From Alphaproteobacteria bacterium (GTDB lineage: Bacteria; Pseudomonadota; Alphaproteobacteria; UBA7879; UBA5542), in the NCBI GenBank assembly GCA_037146715.1, contig JBAWWO010000004.1, forward strand, positions 1 to 64,000: DNA of 64,000 nt, read 5' to 3'. Below are positions 16,947 to 25,292 of the stretch, piece by piece (position 1 is the first letter of the stretch; every line of letters begins with the position of its first letter). The position numbers were made by a program, and so were the translations under genes. The notes beneath the pieces are model-generated. The model was given only the letters and a program-made list of their open reading frames with translations, searched no databases and was not told the DNA's origin.

Positions 16947-17899
16947 TTAGGGACCTCGATATAAACATCAAGCTGCTGTCCTATGTAGGATGCAAAATCT
17001 TTTGGATCATAGGTATAGACGACCTGTAAAACCCGCACGTCAATTTTTTCTTGGGGGGATCCGGTCAGCTGACTTTTGGGCACAACATAGGGTTCAAAAT
17101 GGTCATATTCCACAGGAATTTTGCGGGAAGTATTTCCTCTTAAGTAAGCAGTAGCTCGAGCCCCTGGCTTAAATTTCCAAGCATCATTTTCATCGATTTC
17201 AATGCGAATCTGATATTTTGATACCCCACCAAACAGAACAGGCGGGGTGGATAGGGTATTTGAATCTGTTACGAACTCGCCTTCATTAATATTAACTTGC
17301 AGTACTTCTCCATCTGCGGGCGCCCTCACGGTTAATAGTTCTAAATTAAGCTCTGATGACTTTAAATCAGCTTCAGCGCTTTTGATTGAAGATTCAGCTA
17401 CCTGAACAGCTGCTTCTGCCAGGAGCATATTATCCCGCCGGGTGATAATGTCCTCTTGACTGACGGCTCCTTTGTTCTGAACTTTTTGAATCAGGTTATA
17501 GAGGTGTTTTTTGTTTTTCAAGTCTACCTGGGTCTGGTTCAGACTAGATTTAGCCAGCCTAAGGGCTGCTTTTTTAATTTCTAAATCTGCCTGGGCTTGT
17601 CTTTGGTCCAGGATAAATAGGGGGTCTCCTTTTTGTACAAAGTCCCCTTGGTTGACGATAATTTTATTAACCACGCCTGACCCGAAAGTGCCAATATCCG
17701 TGTTGCTGCCATAGGCTTCAATAATGCCAGATGCTGCGATGTAATTGTCATAGGGGGCAAAGGCTGGGGCCATGATGGGCTGGGCAACGGGGGGGCGTTC
17801 CCGGTCTTTCATGACCATGTAGCCGCCTCCTAAAGCTCCAAAGATAGCCAGAACTATCAAGATTTTTTCAATACTGATATATTTTTTCAATAGGCCCAT
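16943..17899 (-). CDS. periplasmic membrane-fusion protein (HlyD/DevB-like)
   Basis: A 318-residue adaptor with an N-terminal TM anchor (residues 11-31). The lipoyl/biotinyl-like half-motifs are near residues 70-95 (GVVNKIIVNQGDFVQKGDPL) and 190-215 (VRAPADGEVLQVNINEGEFV), separated by an alpha-helical hairpin at about 100-185. A beta-barrel domain follows. It links the inner-membrane ABC exporter to the outer-membrane factor. Its ATG directly abuts the ATPase stop, and its own stop overlaps the next gene by 4 bp. The set resembles DevBCA/MacAB-type tripartite exporters; the DevB assignment is by architecture and context. Confidence 0.88.
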   Translation of the reverse strand: MGLLKKYISIEKILIVLAIFGALGGGYMVMKDRERPPVAQPIMAPAFAPYDNYIAASGIIEAYGSNTDIGTFGSGVVNKIIVNQGDFVQKGDPLFILDQRQAQADLEIKKAALRLAKSSLNQTQVDLKNKKHLYNLIQKVQNKGAVSQEDIITRRDNMLLAEAAVQVAESSIKSAEADLKSSELNLELLTVRAPADGEVLQVNINEGEFVTDSNTLSTPPVLFGGVSKYQIRIEIDENDAWKFKPGARATAYLRGNTSRKIPVEYDHFEPYVVPKSQLTGSPQEKIDVRVLQVVYTYDPKDFASYIGQQLDVYIEVPK

Positions 17900-18649
17900 T
17901 TACCGGTTTTTCCCTGTTAATAATTCTTCCTCTTCACTTTTTAGGGCATCCTTATACGAGTTTACCACTTTCTTGACTATACCATCTTCCATCATCGCAA
18001 TGCGATCTGCAAATGGAAAAATACGAATGTCATGGGTCACCACAATCAAAGTGCGGCCTTTTTGCAATACTATTTTCTTCATAAGGTCTAAAATTTTTTG
18101 TCCCGTTTCCCCGTCTAGGGAGCTTGTGGGCTCATCACATACAATCAGCTGAGGATCATGAATCAGGGCCCGGGCAATGGCAACGCGCTGCTGCTGCCCA
18201 CCCGATAGATCATTGGGAAGCGTATCAACTTTGTCTTCCAGCCCAACATCCTTTAAAAGTTCTTTTGCTTGGTGAACAGCTTCATGGCGACTTATTCCAT
18301 TAATGATCAGGGGAACGGCTACATTTTCTGCTGAGGTGAGAGAAGGAATTAAATTAAAAGCCTGAAAAACAAACCCAATGTTTTTCGCTCGAAAGCTGTT
18401 TTTTTCTGCGTCGGTTAGGTTGCCCATAACATTGCCCAAGACGGCGCAGTTGCCTTCGTTATAATTCAAAATGCCGGCGATAATTGAAATCAATGTTGTC
18501 TTGCCACAGCCAGAAGGGCCAACCAACATCAGCAGCTCTCCTTTATACGCCTCTAAGGTAATCCCACGCAGCGCTTGAACTTTTGTAGGCTCATTTTCGG
18601 CTCCATAGGTTTTTTTAAGATTTGTGCAACTGACAATACTTTCAGACAT
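17900..18649 (-). CDS. ABC exporter ATP-binding protein (MacB/LolD/DevA type)
   Basis: A 249-residue ATPase. Walker A is GPSGCGKTT, the signature LSGGQQQR, Walker B LIVCDEPTSSLDGE and the H-loop VVTHD. The FQAFNLIPSLTSAENV stretch is typical of the MacB/LolD subfamily. It energises the FtsX-like permease encoded 2 bp upstream. The acidic C-terminal extension (KSEEEELLTGKNR) is ordinary. As it is cotranscribed with a permease, a fusion protein and an outer-membrane factor, it belongs to a complete tripartite exporter and not to Lol. Confidence 0.92.
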   Translation of the reverse strand: MSESIVSCTNLKKTYGAENEPTKVQALRGITLEAYKGELLMLVGPSGCGKTTLISIIAGILNYNEGNCAVLGNVMGNLTDAEKNSFRAKNIGFVFQAFNLIPSLTSAENVAVPLIINGISRHEAVHQAKELLKDVGLEDKVDTLPNDLSGGQQQRVAIARALIHDPQLIVCDEPTSSLDGETGQKILDLMKKIVLQKGRTLIVVTHDIRIFPFADRIAMMEDGIVKKVVNSYKDALKSEEEELLTGKNR

Positions 18650-18651
18650 AT

Positions 18652-19815
18652 CTATCCTTTAAATACAATGGCAGCTTCAAGTTTAATCACTTTTCGGATG
18701 CTCAGCAAAGCACTAAGGGCTGTAATCAACAGAACGCCGCAAAAGCTAAAAACCAACAGTTGCCAAGGGAATCGGAAGGCGATGGCGGCTGTTTTTCCCA
18801 AGAAAGACCAAAATAAATAGGTTCCCCCAAGTCCCAATCCATATCCTAAACTGCCCACCAAACCGGCTTGTACCAAAATCATTTTTAATAAAGTTCTGTT
18901 TGTGGTTCCCATGGCTTTTAGCACCCCAAAATATTTTAAATTTTCGAGCGTAAAACTATAAAAGGTTTGGGCTGAAATGACAGCGCCCACTAAAAACCCC
19001 ATCAACACAGAAAACCCAAAGTTGATGGGAATGCCTGTATATTTTAGATAGTAACTTACTGTTAGGTCTTTAAATCCCTGGGCTGTGTGTGCCCCCATTT
19101 TTGTTTCTGATTTGATGCGATTTTTGACAGCTTCAACATCAGCGCCTTTTTTAACTTTTACCAAAATGAACGACAGTAAATCCCGTTGGGGTGGCGCAAA
19201 GCTTAAAGCCCGGGAATATGTCGTAAACACAATGGGTTGGGATTGAAAAGTTTTGGTTGTCTGGGCAATGCCCACAACCTTGGCGCGAGTATCATTAATT
19301 TCGATTACATCCCCCACAGCCAGGGAAATTTTTTTGCCTCCTGGATAGGCAGGTGGGTGCGCAAGTTTATCTTCAGCGCCTTCCTGGTTAACGATGATGG
19401 CGTTCTGTTGTCGCAGGTCTGCCAACTTTCCAGAAAGCATCACAGCGGGGCCTCCAATCATGGTTGAATCGTCAATGCCAATCACGTTACAAGACTGAAA
19501 GTTGCCGTCGGGTAAGCGGGCTTGGATCAAGCCCTTGTACAAGGGTTTTGCCCATTCAACCCCCGGAATGCTAGCCACCCGATACTGCATGGTGCTAGGC
19601 ATGCCCTTGCTATCATCCAGAAATTTGACCATAGGATCCATCACCCAAATATCTGCAATACCAATATCAGAAATAAAACTGAACGTGCGGGTCATAATAC
19701 CAAAGAAAATGCCCGGCTGCTGGGTCATGATAAGAGAGGCAAATGAGATACCCAAAAGAATTCCCAAGAATTTCCCCCGGTCCCCCATCAACATTTTTAT
19801 GCAAATATAAATCAT
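18652..19815 (-). CDS. ABC exporter permease (FtsX/DevC-like)
   Basis: A 387-residue inner-membrane protein with one N-terminal TM (about 16-36), a periplasmic domain of about 230 residues and three C-terminal TMs. The ending SALLSIRKVIKLEAAIVFKG fits FtsX-family permeases. LKYFGVLKAMGTTNRTLLKM is the cytoplasmic coupling loop. First gene of a four-gene operon whose other products are ATPase, adaptor and TolC-like duct. By order and size it resembles DevC of cyanobacterial glycolipid exporters and MacB-like machines; glycolipid, lipopeptide or drug export are all possible. Confidence 0.88.
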   Translation of the reverse strand: MIYICIKMLMGDRGKFLGILLGISFASLIMTQQPGIFFGIMTRTFSFISDIGIADIWVMDPMVKFLDDSKGMPSTMQYRVASIPGVEWAKPLYKGLIQARLPDGNFQSCNVIGIDDSTMIGGPAVMLSGKLADLRQQNAIIVNQEGAEDKLAHPPAYPGGKKISLAVGDVIEINDTRAKVVGIAQTTKTFQSQPIVFTTYSRALSFAPPQRDLLSFILVKVKKGADVEAVKNRIKSETKMGAHTAQGFKDLTVSYYLKYTGIPINFGFSVLMGFLVGAVISAQTFYSFTLENLKYFGVLKAMGTTNRTLLKMILVQAGLVGSLGYGLGLGGTYLFWSFLGKTAAIAFRFPWQLLVFSFCGVLLITALSALLSIRKVIKLEAAIVFKG

Positions 19816-19890
19816 GATTTTTTTATATTATACCAAGTCAGAAAAATAATCGAGATTTTCTCAAGCCCATTGATCCCTCAATGCAAAATG

Positions 19891-19931
19891 CACCATGAAA
19901 TTTCAAATTGGCAATTTAAATTTTCAGGGTG
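19891..19931. repeat. palindrome copy 1 bounding the DUF4143 ATPase gene
   Basis: A 41-bp imperfect palindrome with arms CACCATGAAATTTCAAATT and AATTTAAATTTTCAGGGTG around a GGC centre. The core CAAATTGGCAATTT is identical, and in the same orientation, to the copy at 21076-21126. The TAA stop of the ATPase gene (19916-19918) lies inside this copy. Confidence 0.85.
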
Positions 19932-21070
19932 AATTTTGTTAAAGGGCACACTTCGATGCGGTCTTTTAAGAAATAGGATGTGGTGCCTGGATAAATTATT
20001 TGCAGGGAATCTAGCTTTAAGTCCTCCATGGCGATATCCATAGAAGGGGTCAATTTCGGGGCGTCGGATAATTTAAATTCAAATCCTTTTCGTTTTCCAT
20101 CTTTCAAAATAAGCAAATCCAATTCGGCTTTGTTGTGAGATGCCCAAAAATAGCAATTATGGCCATCGTCTTGGTGAAATTTAATGATTTCTTCCATGGC
20201 AAAACCCTCCCAGGAGGCACCGCTCTTAGGATGAGTAAATATTTCATTATAATTCTTAATGCCAAAAACATAGTGCAAAAGGCCACTATCTCGATAATAG
20301 ATTTTAGGACTTTTCACTTGTCGTTTTTTTAGATTCTCAAACCATGGTTTTAACTGACGAATCATAAAGGATCCGCTCAAATAGGATAAATATTTGATAA
20401 TTGTCGGCTGACTTACGCCCAAGGCATTGGCTAATTCTGAGGCATTTAAAGTCTGCCCATGATAGTGGGCAAGCATAAACCATAATTTTCTAAGGGTTTC
20501 TGGCTGGAAAGAAAATCCCAAATTGGCGAGATCCTGTTCTACGTAGGTGCGCATGTAGCCTTCTCGCCAATCGTAACTTTCGTTGCTTTCTAAAAGATAG
20601 CTTTTGGGGAATCCTCCTTGGGTCCATAACCTCTGCCAGTTATCAACCTCATTGATGGAAAAAGGGGTGATTTCGATGTATGAAATACGGCCTGCTAAAG
20701 TTTCTGAAGATTGTTGAATCAATTCTTTTGCAGCGCTGCCTAATATTAAAAACTTTTGATCAAGCTGTTCATCATACAGGTATCGCAAATAGGTAAAAAG
20801 ATCGGGCCTACGCTGAATTTCATCTATGACAATCAGTCCCTTAAGACGGGGAAGCACTAAGTCTGGCGTCTGCAGAGCTTCAAGATCCGATGGCTTTTCC
20901 AAATCAAAATACCCAGGATCTTGCCGCGTTTTGCCTTCTTTTCCCCATAAATGTCGTGCGAGTGTTGTTTTGCCACATTGGCGGGGGCCAATAAGACAAA
21001 CGATTCGGTTAACATGAAACGCTTTTTCAATGCGGGCTAATAACTCTGAGCGATTTAATTGTTTCATCAT
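19916..21070 (-). CDS. AAA_14 ATPase with DUF4143, wHTH and nuclease-like C-terminus
   Basis: A 384-residue protein. AAA_14 domain: Walker A GPRQCGKTT at 28-36 and Walker B GLIVIDEIQ at 78-86. A winged-helix segment lies at about 205-240 (LNASELANALGVSQPTIIKY). The DUF4143 C-terminus has a PD-(D/E)xK-like set: acidic residues near E288/E293, then AELDLLI (D318) and FEFK (E331, K333). All core residues are intact. The cellular role of this family is not established. The gene is flanked by two copies of a palindrome with a GGC centre, the first containing its stop and the second ending 5 bp before its ATG. The second Met (21067) could also be the start; no clear ribosome site is seen for either. 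A mobile or toxin-like role is inference. Confidence 0.88.
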   Translation of the reverse strand: MMKQLNRSELLARIEKAFHVNRIVCLIGPRQCGKTTLARHLWGKEGKTRQDPGYFDLEKPSDLEALQTPDLVLPRLKGLIVIDEIQRRPDLFTYLRYLYDEQLDQKFLILGSAAKELIQQSSETLAGRISYIEITPFSINEVDNWQRLWTQGGFPKSYLLESNESYDWREGYMRTYVEQDLANLGFSFQPETLRKLWFMLAHYHGQTLNASELANALGVSQPTIIKYLSYLSGSFMIRQLKPWFENLKKRQVKSPKIYYRDSGLLHYVFGIKNYNEIFTHPKSGASWEGFAMEEIIKFHQDDGHNCYFWASHNKAELDLLILKDGKRKGFEFKLSDAPKLTPSMDIAMEDLKLDSLQIIYPGTTSYFLKDRIEVCPLTKFTLKI

Positions 21071-21075
21071 AACTG

Positions 21076-21126
21076 CATTCTACCATGAAAATTCAAATTG
21101 GCAATTTGAATTTTCATGGTAGAATG
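21076..21126. repeat. 51-bp perfect palindrome, copy 2, at the ATPase gene start
   Basis: Two perfect 24-bp arms, at 21076-21099 and 21103-21126, surround a GGC spacer; the arms read CATTCTACCATGAAAATTC onward. The core is shared with the copy at 19891-19931. It lies 5 bp upstream of the ATPase start codon and 64 bp upstream of the divergent mutS gene, so it could be an operator, a transcribed hairpin or the end of a mobile unit. Confidence 0.9.
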
Positions 21127-21190
21127 AAAGGCTTTCTATCCAGCAAATAAATTCTTTTAAGAATGTTATAAATGGAATAGATTAGGATCC

Positions 21191-23815
21191 ATGATGAATT
21201 CGACTAACATTTCACCGCTTGTGGCGCCGACAGAAAATACGGCCAGCATGACCCCCATGTTGCAGCAATATCATGAGGTCAAAAAGCAATATCCGGGGGC
21301 TCTTTTACTCTTCCGGCTGGGTGATTTTTACGAACTTTTTTTTGAGGATGCAGTAATGGCTGCAAAGGCCTTGACTATTACCCTGACCCGACGGGCGCAA
21401 AAGGGGGAAGATGTGCCCATGTGCGGTATTCCTTTTCATGCGTCGGAAGCCTATATCGCCCGCCTGATCAACCAGGGGTTCAAAGTGGCTATTTGCGAAC
21501 AAATGGAAACGCCTGAAGAGGCCAAAAAGCGTGGCCACAAGGCCATTGTTAGGCGAGACGTTATTCGGGTGATTACGCCCGGAACTTTAACGGAAGATGC
21601 TTTGCTGGAAGGACGCCATAACAATTTCTTGCTAGCCATGAAAGAACAGAAAAATGCGATCGGTATTGCCTGTGTTGATATTTCAACGGGGGAATTCATT
21701 TTGCAATCTGTTCCCCTGCCCATGCTAGAGTCGGCGCTATATAGGCTGGACCCAAAAGAAATTTTGGTGAGCCAAAATTTGCTGAAACACCCGGATCTTT
21801 ATGAGGTTTTTAAGGTTTATAAAAATAAAATCACCCCCCAACCCGATGTGCGATTTGATCTGAAAAATGGACAAAAACGGCTTGAAACTTTTTTTGACAC
21901 AAAGGCTTTGGAAGTTTTTGGTAATTTCACGGACCTGGAGATTATGGCCGGTGGAGCCATTTTAGAATATGTTGAACTGACGCAAAAATCTTCGTTCCCT
22001 CGGTTACAAGCCCCCCAAAAAATGCACCAACATTCTTTTTTGCATATTGATGCGGCAACCAGAAGAAATTTGGAATTAGAATGCACCCAAATGGGGGAAA
22101 GATCTGGCAGTTTGCTGTCTACGATTGATAAAACTCTAACGGCGGCGGGGGGCAGGCTTTTGGCTAGAAGTCTGGCCTTTCCCTTTATCGATAAGGCAAA
22201 AATTGATCATCGATTAAATCAGGTAGAGTGGTTTCTTGAAAGGCCCTTCCTTCGGGATTCTTTAAAAGATTTACTGAAAAAAATGCCAGATGGAGAGCGC
22301 ATTCTAACCCGTCTTTCTATGGGTCGGTCAGGTCCACGAGATCTGGGGGCCATTCGTACTATGTTGGAAATTGCCAGTAAGATTCGGGAAATTTTACTAC
22401 CTTTCCAAGATAAAATGGATGGCCGTTTGTCAGAGCACCCAACGCTGCTAGCTAAATTGTCTAACGCCTTGGGAGAAAGCCTGCCTGTTTTGGCCAGAGA
22501 AGGAAACTTTGTTGCCCCCGGTTATATGCAGGAACTGGACGCATTACGTGATCTTAAGGATGGAAGTCAGCAGACTATGGCTGCCTTGCAAACTCGGTAT
22601 ATTCAAGAAACGGGGATAGGGTCTTTAAAGATTAAATATAATAATATTTTAGGGTATTACATTGATATCACCAGTATTCATAAGGACCGGGTGCCAGATA
22701 CGTTTTTCCATCGCCAAACTTTGATTAACAGTATGCGTTTTAGTACGGCAGAACTTTCCGAACTGCAGGAAAAAGTAAACTCAGCCGCTGAAAAAGTACT
22801 GGCTTTGGAGTTGACTATTTTTGAAGATTTGGTGCGCGACATTCAGCAACAGCAACAAGATCTGATGCAGATGTGTCAAACCCTGGCGACCGTAGACTTA
22901 ATTCTTTCCTTTGCAACCTTGGCCCAGGAATATAACTATAAAAAACCCAGGATTTTGGAAAGGGAAATCTTGCTGATTAAAGGGGGGCGCCACCCGGTTG
23001 TTGAACAATTTTTGAAAAGGCAAAATGAAGAATTTATCGCCAATGACTGTGATTTGAATTCTGAAAATTATCTGTGGCTTTTAACGGGTCCGAACATGGC
23101 AGGCAAAAGCACATACCTTCGACAGAATGCTTTGATTGTGATTTTGGCCCAGATGGGGTGCTATGTGCCAGCGGATGAAGCCCATATTGGCATTGTTGAC
23201 AAGGTGTTTAGCCGGGTTGGGGCCTCTGACGATTTGGCGCGGGGTCGATCAACCTTTATGGTGGAAATGGTTGAAACGGGCACCATTTTGAATCAAGCAA
23301 CTTCTAAGTCTTTAGTGATCTTAGATGAAATTGGCCGAGGGACCTCAACCTATGACGGACTCTCTTTAGCTTGGGCTACTATGGAATATCTGCATGAAAA
23401 ACAAAAATGCAGAACTTTGTTTGCGACCCATTATCATGAGTTAACTGTTCTGGCAGAGTCTTTAAAACATCTTAGCTGCTATACCATTAAAATAAAAGAA
23501 TGGGAGGATAAAGTTATTTTTATGCATACTATTATCCCAGGGTGTGCTGATAAGTCTTATGGTATTCATGTGGCGGAACTTGCAGGGCTTCCTAAGGCCG
23601 TTATCGCTCGGGCGAAAAGTGTTTTGGCGGCACTTGAAGATTCAAAAGACTTTCAAAAAAAATCAGTCAACATACACGCTATGCCTTTATTTGATCACAT
23701 AGAACCCACACAAAAAGAATCAAAACTAGAAGAAAAACTAAAGACTATTCAAGTGGACGATCTTTCCCCCAAGGACGCCCTGAATTTGATTTATGAGTTG
23801 AAGGATTTAATTTAA
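21191..23815 (+). CDS. mutS: DNA mismatch repair protein MutS
   Basis: An 874-residue mismatch-recognition ATPase. The N-terminal domain has the mismatch-wedge motif LLFRLGDFYELFFEDA (the Phe-x-Glu reading head). Connector, lever and clamp domains follow, and the C-terminal ATPase has Walker A GPNMAGKST near residue 633, STFMVEMVET and DEIGRGTSTYDGLS. The length is that of full MutS1. ATGs at 21191 and 21194 are both possible, with AGGA just upstream. No mutL is in the window. The stop overlaps the next gene (TAATG), so mutS leads a five-gene plus-strand run. Confidence 0.97.
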   Translation: MMNSTNISPLVAPTENTASMTPMLQQYHEVKKQYPGALLLFRLGDFYELFFEDAVMAAKALTITLTRRAQKGEDVPMCGIPFHASEAYIARLINQGFKVAICEQMETPEEAKKRGHKAIVRRDVIRVITPGTLTEDALLEGRHNNFLLAMKEQKNAIGIACVDISTGEFILQSVPLPMLESALYRLDPKEILVSQNLLKHPDLYEVFKVYKNKITPQPDVRFDLKNGQKRLETFFDTKALEVFGNFTDLEIMAGGAILEYVELTQKSSFPRLQAPQKMHQHSFLHIDAATRRNLELECTQMGERSGSLLSTIDKTLTAAGGRLLARSLAFPFIDKAKIDHRLNQVEWFLERPFLRDSLKDLLKKMPDGERILTRLSMGRSGPRDLGAIRTMLEIASKIREILLPFQDKMDGRLSEHPTLLAKLSNALGESLPVLAREGNFVAPGYMQELDALRDLKDGSQQTMAALQTRYIQETGIGSLKIKYNNILGYYIDITSIHKDRVPDTFFHRQTLINSMRFSTAELSELQEKVNSAAEKVLALELTIFEDLVRDIQQQQQDLMQMCQTLATVDLILSFATLAQEYNYKKPRILEREILLIKGGRHPVVEQFLKRQNEEFIANDCDLNSENYLWLLTGPNMAGKSTYLRQNALIVILAQMGCYVPADEAHIGIVDKVFSRVGASDDLARGRSTFMVEMVETGTILNQATSKSLVILDEIGRGTSTYDGLSLAWATMEYLHEKQKCRTLFATHYHELTVLAESLKHLSCYTIKIKEWEDKVIFMHTIIPGCADKSYGIHVAELAGLPKAVIARAKSVLAALEDSKDFQKKSVNIHAMPLFDHIEPTQKESKLEEKLKTIQVDDLSPKDALNLIYELKDLI

Positions 23816-24732
23816 TGCACGAATATTTACGTTCAAAGTCCATGAAAACTCAGGCCATATTTTGGATTCTAATCTGCAAATTTTCTTTTGTGGTTATGAT
23901 GGTAATCGTGAAGGCTCAGTCTTCTTACCCAACACTACAATTAAATTTTCTGCGGAGTCTTTTGGTGATGGTTGCGGTAGCACCCTTGCTGCTAAGGCAT
24001 GGGATGAAAGGGTTTCAAACCAAAAAACCTGGCAATCAGCTTTATCGGGTTGTTTTTGGAATGGCCGCCATGATTTGTATGTTTTATGCGTACCGTGTGT
24101 TGACTTTGTCAAAGGCTAGTGCTCTTGAGTTTTCTTATGGGTTAGTTCTGCCTGTGATGGCCATGTTTTTCTTGAAAGAAAAAATTCAAACCAATCGCTG
24201 GTTTTCGTTAATTTTGGGATACGTTGGGGTTTGGCTGATTATTGACCCGGTTTATGAACGGCTTGAGTTTGGTGAGCTGATTATGCTTATTAGCGTGCTT
24301 TTGAAGTCAGCGTCCAGCATTCATTTAAAGAAGCTAACGGATACAGATGCTCCTCTGTTATCAGTTTTTTATTCAGGTCTTGCGACGGTTACGTGTTTGG
24401 GAATCTATTTTTTAGCTATTCCCTATTTTCCAGCAGCACAAAACCTTTTCTGGGCAGCGTGGCATCCCGTGAATGTCGAGGGCGCGTGGTGGATTCTGCT
24501 GATGGGGGTTTGCTCCTTTATCGCCCAATACAGTTACATCCAAGCCTTTCGTCGTGGACAACTTAACTTCTTGTCTGGGTTCGAATATTTGAAAATTATA
24601 TTCTCTACCATTTTCGGTATTTTAATATTTGCCCAAACTCCTAGTTGGCAAACCATTATGGGAGGCTTTATTATTTTAGTCAGCAGCTATTTCATTGCCC
24701 GCAAGGAAGTTAAAGAATCGGTGGAAATTTGA
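23815..24732 (+). CDS. DMT-superfamily (EamA) transporter
   Basis: A 305-residue membrane protein with about ten TMs in two EamA halves. The first half includes LSKASALEFSYGLVLPVMAM, typical of EamA repeat one; the second ends with ILVSSYFIARKEVK. The ATG overlaps the mutS stop and has AAGGA nine bases upstream; an alternative ATG is at 23842. Members export or import small metabolites, and some in intracellular bacteria take up S-adenosylmethionine, but the substrate cannot be told here. Translational coupling to mutS and rsmD appears to be genomic compaction and not a shared pathway. Confidence 0.85.
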   Translation: MHEYLRSKSMKTQAIFWILICKFSFVVMMVIVKAQSSYPTLQLNFLRSLLVMVAVAPLLLRHGMKGFQTKKPGNQLYRVVFGMAAMICMFYAYRVLTLSKASALEFSYGLVLPVMAMFFLKEKIQTNRWFSLILGYVGVWLIIDPVYERLEFGELIMLISVLLKSASSIHLKKLTDTDAPLLSVFYSGLATVTCLGIYFLAIPYFPAAQNLFWAAWHPVNVEGAWWILLMGVCSFIAQYSYIQAFRRGQLNFLSGFEYLKIIFSTIFGILIFAQTPSWQTIMGGFIILVSSYFIARKEVKESVEI

Positions 24733-25292
24733 TGCAAATTCTGGGTGGAAAATTCAAAGGGAAAAAATTAGCCTGTCCTTTGGGCAGCCATACCAGACCA
24801 ACTTTGGGCCATATAAGGCAAGCTATTTTTAATGTGCTGGAAAATAGGTTTAAAATTAACTTTTTTGAAACATCTGTTTTAGATTTATATGCAGGAACGG
24901 GAGCCTTGGGGTTTGAGGCTCTTTCCAGAGGATCCCCCAACGCCGTTTTTATTGATCAGGCAAGTGAAGTGGTTGCTGTTTTGAAGCAAAATCTTAAAAA
25001 TGTTCCTGAGGCGCTTGTTTTACAAAAAGATATTATTTCTTTGAAAAAAAATACCTTCAGTCCTTTTGATCTGGTTTTTATGGATCCTCCTTATGATACA
25101 AACCTAATTTCGAAAACAGTTGATGTTTTGCAACAGGGGGGTTGGGTCCACCCCAACAGTTTGGGGGTTGTGGAAATCGGCTTGAAAGAAGATCTTGTTG
25201 TGCCTAACAATTGTCAGATAGTGCATCAAAAACAGTATTCATCCTGTCACATTGGTTTTATTAGATTTCTATCTAAGGAAGAATTACTATGA
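24732..25292 (+). CDS. rsmD: 16S rRNA (guanine-966-N2)-methyltransferase
   Basis: A 186-residue SAM-dependent methyltransferase. The start MQILGGKFKGKKLACP and the RPTLGHIRQAIFNVL block are diagnostic of RsmD. SAM-binding motif I is LDLYAGTGALGFEALSRG, and the catalytic motif IV is DPPY near residue 118. It methylates G966 of 16S rRNA in the assembled small subunit. The ATG at 24732 overlaps the upstream TGA (TGATG). Its own stop overlaps the next gene (ATGA). Confidence 0.94.
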   Translation: MQILGGKFKGKKLACPLGSHTRPTLGHIRQAIFNVLENRFKINFFETSVLDLYAGTGALGFEALSRGSPNAVFIDQASEVVAVLKQNLKNVPEALVLQKDIISLKKNTFSPFDLVFMDPPYDTNLISKTVDVLQQGGWVHPNSLGVVEIGLKEDLVVPNNCQIVHQKQYSSCHIGFIRFLSKEELL

